A stretch of 7,750 nt of DNA from an uncultured Selenomonadales bacterium (lineage in GTDB: Bacteria; Bacillota_C; Negativicutes; Selenomonadales; Selenomonadaceae), in NCBI GenBank assembly GCA_937916025.1, contig CALGGX010000388.1:1-7750 (forward strand). The letters are read 5' to 3'. Shown here piece by piece: positions 1 to 6,100 of this stretch. A program made the position numbers and the translations under genes. The notes under the pieces are model-generated. The model saw nothing but the letters and a program-made list of their open reading frames with translations. It had not been told where the DNA came from and did no database searches. Within the stretch, counting starts at the first letter, position 1; every line of letters begins with the position of its first letter.

Positions 1-178
1 CCATCGAATAATAGTCGGCCTTGCCGTAGAGACGTGTCAGCTCGTCGTAGTAGAGATTGGCTATCTCGTCGAAGCGTTCATCGGTGGGTAGCAGATTGGC
101 TGGCCGCTGGAAACCGTTCCATAGTCCCGCGTCGCTGACGTTCAGCCCTAAGCGTTCACGGGCGTCGTGTGGCATCAT
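1..178 (-). CDS. Partial GH89 alpha-N-acetylglucosaminidase-like fragment
   Basis: Seen: the minus strand is open from position 178 down to the window edge, giving about 59 residues that begin MMPHDARERLGLNV and contain WNGFQRPANLLPTDERF, LYYDELTRLYGKADYYSM. Known: this order (a W-x-G-F-x-R-P segment, an LLPTDxRFDEIA segment, then LYGKADYYSMD just before the catalytic DPFHEG region) is characteristic of glycoside hydrolase family 89, the NAGLU-like enzymes that remove terminal alpha-linked N-acetylglucosamine from glycans. Human NAGLU has a comparable stretch before its FNE motif. The fragment would be an internal part of the catalytic barrel, so both ends are missing: the 3' side runs off the window and the 5' side is cut at the junction near 176-190. 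The ATG codons at 178 and 175 are internal methionines rather than a real start. Its codon use (CTA, CCC, ACA, TTA) differs from the rest of the window. The closest style is that of Bacteroidota (inference). It is probably foreign to the downstream genes. Confidence 0.72.
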   Translation of the reverse strand, partial: MMPHDARERLGLNVSDAGLWNGFQRPANLLPTDERFDEIANLYYDELTRLYGKADYYSM

Positions 179-1941
179 TGCATCGCATGCCCGGGCTCGG
201 ACTCGACGATGAAGTTTCTTACGTCAACTCATACGAAAAAATATTTGAGGGGCTCAAGAACGGCGAATATGAATTTGCGATCTGCCCGATCCAAGTCGGC
301 AACGCTTTTCTCGAGAAATTCGACTTGGACGACTTTCAGCCGAGTTATGCGGTGACGCACGTTTACGGCACGCTTGCAATGCATCCCGAGGATACGATGC
401 TCCGCGTTCGGATAAATGCCGTGCTGATTCAGATGCAACAGGAAGGTCGACTCGCCGCGCTTGACCGCAAATGGATCGTCAGCCATTACGAGAACATGAC
501 AATAACGGAAATGATCAAGAGTCGTCCGTGGCTGGCGGCATCGATTTTGGTATCGTTTTTCATTGTCTTGATTTTGGTATTGTCGATCATCTTCCAACAT
601 CGACAGGCGATCGAGCGCGAAGCGGCACAGCAGGAGCTCGCGGAAAATTTCATCACGATCACCGAGCAGAGTGAGCAACTCAAACATCAGCAAGTCGATC
701 TGATTGCCGCCATCGACCGCGCGGAACAATCGAGCAAAGCGAAAACGACATTTTTATTCAACATGTCGCATGACATACGCACGCCCATGAATGCGATAAT
801 CGGCTACGTCGAGCTTGCAAACAAACTGTCGGATACGTGCAAGACATGCACTCGTCCGCGTTGTCCGGACGAAATTCCAACCAAATTGCGAGATTTTCTG
901 CAGAAGATCGGCGCGTCGAGTCAACATCTGCTCGCATTGATCAACGACGTGCTCGAGATGAGTCGGATCGAGAGCGGCAAGATGGAACTCGAGCCGGTCG
1001 ACACCGATCTCGTTCGCATGCTGACCGAAGTCAAAGACATGTTCAGCTCGCAAATGACGACAAAACACATCGAGTTCATCATCGACACGTCGGGCATAAG
1101 CGATCGCATGGTGATTTGCGATAATCATCGTTTTAATCGCGTGCTGTTGAATTTGCTGAGCAACGCGTACAAGTTTACGCCTGAAGGCGGTCGGATCGAA
1201 GTGACAATGAAACAGCTCGGCGATTCATGGGAATTTTCAAATTCACGCTTTGCTAATTACGAGTTGCGTGTGAAAGACAACGGCATCGGAATGACGCCCG
1301 AGTTTGCGGCGAAGGTTTTCGAGGCGTTCGAGCGCGAGAGAACCTCGACGGTCAGCAAAATTCAAGGCACCGGACTGGGCATGGCGATCACGAAAAACAT
1401 CATCGATCTGATGGGCGGCAAAATTCATGTCGAGACCGCGCCGAATGAAGGCACGGAGTTCATCATCAACGTTCAGTTGGAATTGAGCAACGCGAAGCCG
1501 GATCTCGAAGGCGAGATCGCCGATGAGAACTCGGCGGCTTCGGAAGTCGATTTCAATCATAAAAGGCTGTTGCTTGTCGACGACATTGAGATCAATCGGG
1601 AGATCGCAAAGATGATGCTCGAAATGGCGGGTTTTGAAGTCGATACGGCAGAAAACGGCAAAGAGGCGGTTGACAAAGTCGCGGCGTCGAAAGTCGGAGA
1701 TTATCAAGTCGTGCTGATGGACATTCAAATGCCGGTGATGGACGGTTACGAAGCGGCGCGTGCAATTCGCAAGCTGTCGGATAAGAAATTGGCGGCGATT
1801 CCGATCATTGCAATGACGGCGAATGCATTTGCCGAAGACGTGAAGGCGGCACTCGACGCCGGAATGAACGCGCATTTGGCAAAACCGATTGACGTTAACA
1901 AGATGATGGAGACGCTGGCGGAAACTTTGAAGGGCAATTGA
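169..1941 (+). CDS. Hybrid sensor histidine kinase with receiver domain, 5'-truncated
   Basis: Role: membrane two-component sensor that autophosphorylates on His and passes phosphate to its own receiver. Residues about 14-104 resemble the second half of a periplasmic solute-binding (SBP family 3) domain (YVNSYEKIFEGLKNGEYEFAI, and a typical GRLAALDRKWI end). One membrane helix follows at about 120-143, then a short coiled linker, HisKA with FNMSHDIRTPMNAI (phospho-acceptor H201), HATPase with N-box near N332, G1 box VKDNGIGM (D370), F box FEAFER and G2 box GTGLGMAI (400-407). The receiver (about 465-588) has D471/D472, phospho-acceptor D518 in LMDIQMP, T550 and K572. All catalytic motifs are intact. 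No Hpt or DNA-binding domain is present, so output would need another protein. The N-terminus is abnormal: no signal peptide and no first SBP lobe. The GTG at 169 has no ribosome site and lies over the GH89 fragment, so it is a nominal start only. A cysteine-rich insert (C224, C227, C232) sits between the HisKA helices. Kinase identity is certain; ligand unknown. Confidence 0.92.
   Translation: MASLHRMPGLGLDDEVSYVNSYEKIFEGLKNGEYEFAICPIQVGNAFLEKFDLDDFQPSYAVTHVYGTLAMHPEDTMLRVRINAVLIQMQQEGRLAALDRKWIVSHYENMTITEMIKSRPWLAASILVSFFIVLILVLSIIFQHRQAIEREAAQQELAENFITITEQSEQLKHQQVDLIAAIDRAEQSSKAKTTFLFNMSHDIRTPMNAIIGYVELANKLSDTCKTCTRPRCPDEIPTKLRDFLQKIGASSQHLLALINDVLEMSRIESGKMELEPVDTDLVRMLTEVKDMFSSQMTTKHIEFIIDTSGISDRMVICDNHRFNRVLLNLLSNAYKFTPEGGRIEVTMKQLGDSWEFSNSRFANYELRVKDNGIGMTPEFAAKVFEAFERERTSTVSKIQGTGLGMAITKNIIDLMGGKIHVETAPNEGTEFIINVQLELSNAKPDLEGEIADENSAASEVDFNHKRLLLVDDIEINREIAKMMLEMAGFEVDTAENGKEAVDKVAASKVGDYQVVLMDIQMPVMDGYEAARAIRKLSDKKLAAIPIIAMTANAFAEDVKAALDAGMNAHLAKPIDVNKMMETLAETLKGN
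176..190. other. Breakpoint between GH89 fragment and histidine kinase
   Basis: GH89-like sequence on the minus strand is recognisable up to about position 178. Kinase sensor sequence on the plus strand is recognisable from about position 187-210. Neither gene has a normal beginning here: the GH89 frame is cut inside its barrel and the kinase lacks its signal peptide and first sensor lobe. The join contains short GCATC/GCATG repeats (172-176, 180-184, 185-189), which could have supported microhomology joining or a misassembly. There is no terminal inverted repeat, integrase site or transposase remnant in the visible sequence. Confidence 0.6.
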
Positions 1942-1948
1942 TTTTTTT

Positions 1949-1955
1949 GGAGGTG
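1949..1955 (+). promoter_or_regulatory. Ribosome binding site that fixes a TTG start
   Basis: GGAGGTG lies 8 bases after the kinase stop codon and ends 9 bases before the TTG at 1965. It is the best Shine-Dalgarno match near this gene. It rules against the upstream in-frame TTG at 1938, which overlaps the kinase stop and would place this motif inside the coding region. Confidence 0.8.
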
Positions 1956-1964
1956 CGGATCGAT

Positions 1965-3137
1965 TTGAATGTTCTCGGAAAAATATTTTTTTTGCTCTTC
2001 GTCGTAATCGCTCTCGCCTCCGGACTTTCCGAGCCGCTCTGTCGAAATTCCATTCGCATCATTTTTTTTGTCACCTTCGTGCTCGCTTTTACCGATCAAC
2101 GCGTCTTGGATCTTGCAATCAAACACAAACGCCTGTTGATGCCGATGCTTGCCTTCACCGGCTGGATGATCATTTCGGCATTCCACTCGGGGCATGTACC
2201 GGACTCTTCCGATTCGTCCGTTTACTGGATCTATTTCAGCCACAACATGCTGCTGTTCATTCCGCTCGCGCTGTTTGTCAAAACCGAGAAGCAACTCAAT
2301 CGGCTGTTGATCGTCCTCGCGATTTCATTGCTGTTGAATGACATCGTCGTTGCCCTGCAGATATATTACGGCTCCGAACGCCCCGTGACATTCCTGCGCG
2401 GCGCATTCATGCAAAGCGCGTTGCTCTACACCATCCTGCTCCCGATATATCTGATACTCGCGCTCCGCGCGGAGCGGACATATGTCAAAGTACTCTGTCG
2501 GCTGTTCTTCATCGTATCGCTCGGCGCGTTCATTCTGCTCAACACGCGCGGCGCATGGCTGGCGATGTTGATTGTTTTGCCGACCGCTTTTGTTTTTTAC
2601 GTCCGCGACGCAAAAAAGTTTTTCGCAATCGGCTTGAGCCTCGCGATCGTCTTCGGCGTTTTCGTCAATTTCATTCCGCAACTCCACTCGCGTTTCGACT
2701 CGATCGGAAATTTTTCGAGCGAACAGTCCGTGACCGAGCGAGTTCTGATCTGGAAAAGCGCGCTCGCAATGATCGAAGACAATCCGATTATCGGAGTCGG
2801 CTTCGGCAATTTCGAGCAGAAATACCGGCACGAATACATTTTGCCGGACGCGCGCGAGCGTTGGCAAAGTCATGCGCACAGCAATTATCTCCAATTCTGG
2901 GCAGAGACCGGAGTGATCGGACTCGCCCTGCACTGTTTCATGTTCGGCAGCATTTTAATGTGGGCGTGGCGTCGACGAGAAAGTTCTTATGCGATGATGC
3001 TCTTCTTCTCGACGCTCGGCTTCCTGCTCTACAGTTTGACGGATTACACTTACACGAGTTTCGGCGCGATGCGCGTTTATTGGTTCATGTTTGCAATTTG
3101 TCTTCGCGGCGTTGATTTTTCCGGCGACAAACTGTAA
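1965..3137 (+). CDS. O-antigen ligase/polymerase (Wzy_C) family membrane protein
   Basis: About 390 residues, strongly hydrophobic, with roughly 11-12 predicted membrane helices and one large external loop (about residues 240-320) before the last three helices. That is the layout of the WaaL/Wzy/PglL superfamily, which transfers or polymerises undecaprenyl-linked glycans on the outer face of the inner membrane. Family features seen: LNTRGAWLA at about 193-201 (R195), the loop segment TERVLIWKSALAMIEDNPI and IGVGFGNFE, then SHAHSNYLQFWAETG with H303 and H305, matching the conserved His-containing loop of the ligases. A TTG start at 1965 is chosen because GGAGGTG lies 9 bases upstream. Starting there puts the first membrane helix almost at the N-terminus, as expected. 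The gene begins 23 bp after the kinase stop with no terminator between, so co-transcription is likely. Sequence alone does not separate a lipid A-core ligase from an O-unit polymerase or a protein glycosyltransferase, so no symbol is given. The superfamily call is firm; the substrate is unknown. Confidence 0.88.
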   Translation: MNVLGKIFFLLFVVIALASGLSEPLCRNSIRIIFFVTFVLAFTDQRVLDLAIKHKRLLMPMLAFTGWMIISAFHSGHVPDSSDSSVYWIYFSHNMLLFIPLALFVKTEKQLNRLLIVLAISLLLNDIVVALQIYYGSERPVTFLRGAFMQSALLYTILLPIYLILALRAERTYVKVLCRLFFIVSLGAFILLNTRGAWLAMLIVLPTAFVFYVRDAKKFFAIGLSLAIVFGVFVNFIPQLHSRFDSIGNFSSEQSVTERVLIWKSALAMIEDNPIIGVGFGNFEQKYRHEYILPDARERWQSHAHSNYLQFWAETGVIGLALHCFMFGSILMWAWRRRESSYAMMLFFSTLGFLLYSLTDYTYTSFGAMRVYWFMFAICLRGVDFSGDKL

Positions 3138-3140
3138 AAT
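3112..3140 (+). promoter_or_regulatory. Candidate sigma70-type promoter for the c-di-GMP gene
   Basis: TTGATT (3112-3117) and TAAAAT (3135-3140) are separated by exactly 17 bases. They match the -35 consensus at 4 of 6 and the -10 consensus at 5 of 6 positions. Transcription would begin near 3147, leaving a leader of about 40 bases. The elements overlap the last codons and stop of the membrane-protein gene, so chance similarity is possible. No extended -10 TGn is present. Confidence 0.42.
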
Positions 3141-3154
3141 AAACGCATTAGTTT

Positions 3155-3169
3155 CTTCGACCAACGAAG
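3155..3169 (+). other. Short hairpin in the leader before the c-di-GMP gene
   Basis: CTTCG (3155-3159) and CGAAG (3165-3169) are perfect inverted repeats around an ACCAA loop, two bases before the purine-rich ribosome site. It has no U-run after it, so it is not a terminator. It could shape the 5' leader or be a small operator half-site pair; with only five pairs it may be chance. Confidence 0.25.
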
Positions 3170-3170
3170 T

Positions 3171-3177
3171 GAAGGGA
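3171..3177 (+). promoter_or_regulatory. Ribosome binding site deciding between two ATG starts
   Basis: GAAGGGA abuts an in-frame ATG at 3177 but leaves 9 bases between AAGGG and the ATG at 3186. Normal spacing therefore favours 3186 over 3177 as the start of the large c-di-GMP gene. The difference is only three residues (MYS). Confidence 0.6.
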
Positions 3178-3185
3178 TGTATTCA

Positions 3186-6100
3186 ATGTCGGAAGAAGTT
3201 CTGATTAAAAATTTCAATGAAATACTGATGCTCGGGCGGTTCAAAGTCTATTACCAACCGATCGTTCACGTTGCGAGCGGACGGTTGTGCGGCTACGAAG
3301 CACTGACGCATTTGCTCGATCCGAAGCTCGGACTGCTTCCGCCGTCGAAATTCATTGCCGCTCTCGAAAAGTCTCGGCTCATTCATAAGCTCGACGCGTT
3401 CATGATCGACAATGTCTGTCAAGGCATTCGCTACGGACTCGAGCGAAACGTCGTGACGGTGCCGATCTCGATCAATCTTTCGGAACTCGACTTCGAGATC
3501 GAGGACATGCCCGCGCTGATTGCCAACGCAATCAAGAAATACGATCTGCCGCGCGGCGCGCTCAACATCGAAGTGAAAGAATCTGCACTGTGCGGCAAAC
3601 GGCGAGAACTCGTTGCCGGGGCGTTGCAACAATTTCGCGAGATGGGCTCGGAGATTTGGATCGACAATTTTGCTCGCAATCACTCGCCGCTGACGGTGCT
3701 CGAGGCGTTCCGCCCGGATTTGTTAAAAATCGACATTCAATTTCTTCGCAATTTCCATTCCGACGCGTATTCGCAAATTCTCTTGAAAAATGTCATGAAC
3801 ATGATCAAAGAGATGGGCTTGCGGACGTTGATGGTGGGCGTGGCGGACGAGGAAGTCGTCAAGTTTTTGTTGCAAGTGAATTGCGAGAAGGCGCAGGGTT
3901 ATTATTTCGGCGAGCCGGTGCCGCTCGAGCAGACGCGGCATTTGACGCGCGCGCCGGAAGACGACGATACGCGAATGTATTACAATTCGATCGGGCGAGT
4001 CAATTTGCTCTCGCAAACGCCGATGCAGACCGTGCATTACGACGAAATCGACATCGAATCGCCGAATCGAATGCCGCTGGCGATCATCGAGTTCAACGGC
4101 GTGAAGTTCCGGTTTTTGATGTTCAACGACAGTTTTCGCAACGTATTCAAATCGCTCGGCTCGAATGAAGACTCGACGCCGGAAGAAGTTTTCAACGATC
4201 GGACGCAATCGTTTGCGGTCAGAATACAAAACACGGCGCAACAGGTAATGCGCAGCGATGAAGAATTCGTGCAAGATTTCGTCACGAGCGACGGCTTCAA
4301 CAACATTCGCCTCCGCCGCATTGCCTTCAATCCGAAAACGAAAACCGCCGCGATCCTCGCCGTTGTCGAGCACGTCAGCGTGAATGCCACTCGCGAGCGC
4401 GAAGCGAAGAAAGAAACCGTCCTCCGCTTCGTTTACACACTGTATTCGCGCGTCGATCTTTTCAGCTATGACGGCACGGAAGTAGAAAATGTTTATCTCA
4501 ATTCGGCTCGATATCGCGAGAGTTTTGTCAAGGGCAACGTCGAGCAGTCGATCAAAAATTTCGCCGAAGGCAACATTTATTTCGAGGATCGACACAAATT
4601 TATGGAATTCTTCAATATCGAGACGCTCGATCATCGCGTGTGGGAGGTCGGCAGCACGCACGTCACGGATTATTTTCGCACGCGCGACGGCTTCGGCAAT
4701 TACAGTTGGCAAATGTACATGTTGATTCCGATCGTTTTCGACAAGCGGCGGTATTTCATATGTTGTGCGCGGGGAATTGACGCGGAGCGAATGCGGCGAT
4801 TGCCCGAGATCGATCGCATGGGCGCGGAGTATTACGATATGCCGGGCAATCCGGTGTTTCTCCTGCTTGCGAGTCATGCATTCACGACGACGCTCGGCTA
4901 CGGCTCCTTCGAGCAGTTCCTGCAAAATTCGTTTTACGTCGAGGCGAGTTTGACGGACAACAAAATCCTCTACATTCATCTCGGCAAGCAGGGGCTCATC
5001 AGCAGGACGAATTACAAAGATCGATCGTATGACGAGACGCTCCGAGACATGATCCTGAACACGGTCGTCGATGAAAAGCGCGAGGATGTCGAGAAGTTTT
5101 TCGATCGCAATCGGTTGCTGGCGGATTATCGCGTCGGCAAAGGCAACGGCGAAATGGAATTCCTCCGCCGCCCGGACGAGCACAGCGACAAGCCGCGATA
5201 TCTCCACACGGCGTATCAAGTGCGCGAGTCGAGCGAGAGTTCCAACATTCATGTCTTCTTCCTGTCATTCGACATCGACGGTTATCGCCGAAAGAACGAG
5301 AACATGATCCAACTCGTCGAGCGCGACACGTTGACCGGTTTGTACAATCGCGGCACGGCAGTCGGGCTGATTCGGAAGTATCTCAACAACTCGGAGGGGC
5401 GGCGCGCGGCATTAATTCTGCTCGACCTCGACAATTTCAAACAGATCAACGATCGGTTCGGACATGAATGCGGCTATCGGATATTGAAAGACGCGTCGTC
5501 TCGAATGCGCGAGGCGTTTCAGACGTACGGCTTGGTTGCGAGAATCGGCGGCGATGAATTTTTGTCGATGTTGAAAAACGTCAGCGCGGTTGCCGTCGAC
5601 GGCATTTTGAAAGAATTCAGCGACTCGACGAAGTCTTTGATCTATCACGGGCATCAGATCACCTACACGATGTCGATCGGCTATGCGATGTATCCTAATC
5701 ACGGCGTCGAGTATCAAGACTTGTATCAGAATGCGGACATGGCTCTTTACGCCGTCAAAATGAACGGGCGCGCGCATTTTCGACGTTTTCAGCCGGACAT
5801 GGAGAACAACAATCGGGCGCAACTCGGCTTCAGCCTCGCGCAATTGTCTGAAGGCATGCCGGGAGGATTTTTGGTTTATCGCGCCAAGCCGCCTTATGAA
5901 ATTCTCTATGCCAACAATCAGCTGTTGCATTTATACGAATGCGAGTCACTCGAGGAGCTCCGAAATTTCACGGGCAACAGCTTCAAAGGTTGCGTGGCGG
6001 AAGAAGATTGGGAGACGGTGCAAACGACCATAAAGCGGCAACTCGCGCTGTCGAATGACTTCGATTATATTCAGTTTCATATCAAAACGGCGAAAGGTAC

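Noticed and set aside
185..195. Adjacent GCATGC and CCCGGG palindromes at the junction, as in a cloning linker
   Set aside because: No further linker or vector sequence surrounds them, and the kinase frame reads through; two six-base palindromes in GC-rich sequence can occur by chance.
1920..1948. Possible intrinsic terminator: seven T after the kinase stop
   Set aside because: No stem-loop with GC pairs precedes the T run, and a strong ribosome site follows immediately.
1938..1964. TTG at 1938 as start of the ligase gene, overlapping the kinase stop (TTGA)
   Set aside because: No Shine-Dalgarno sequence lies at a suitable distance before it, whereas GGAGGTG at 1949-1955 is ideally spaced for the TTG at 1965.
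1243..2294. Minus-strand open frames opposite the kinase and ligase genes
   Set aside because: They mirror well-supported sense genes, have no ribosome sites and show no recognisable motifs.
2550..3115. Arg-rich plus-strand open frame inside the ligase gene
   Set aside because: It is an out-of-frame shadow. The in-frame product has membrane helices and the HAHSNYLQ ligase loop.
3723..5252. A 509-codon open frame on the minus strand
   Set aside because: It lies wholly inside the c-di-GMP gene, whose sense frame shows clear EAL and GGDEF motifs. Its product is rich in Arg, His, Ile, Val and Asp without domain features, as expected from the antisense of codons such as TCG, GAC and CGA.
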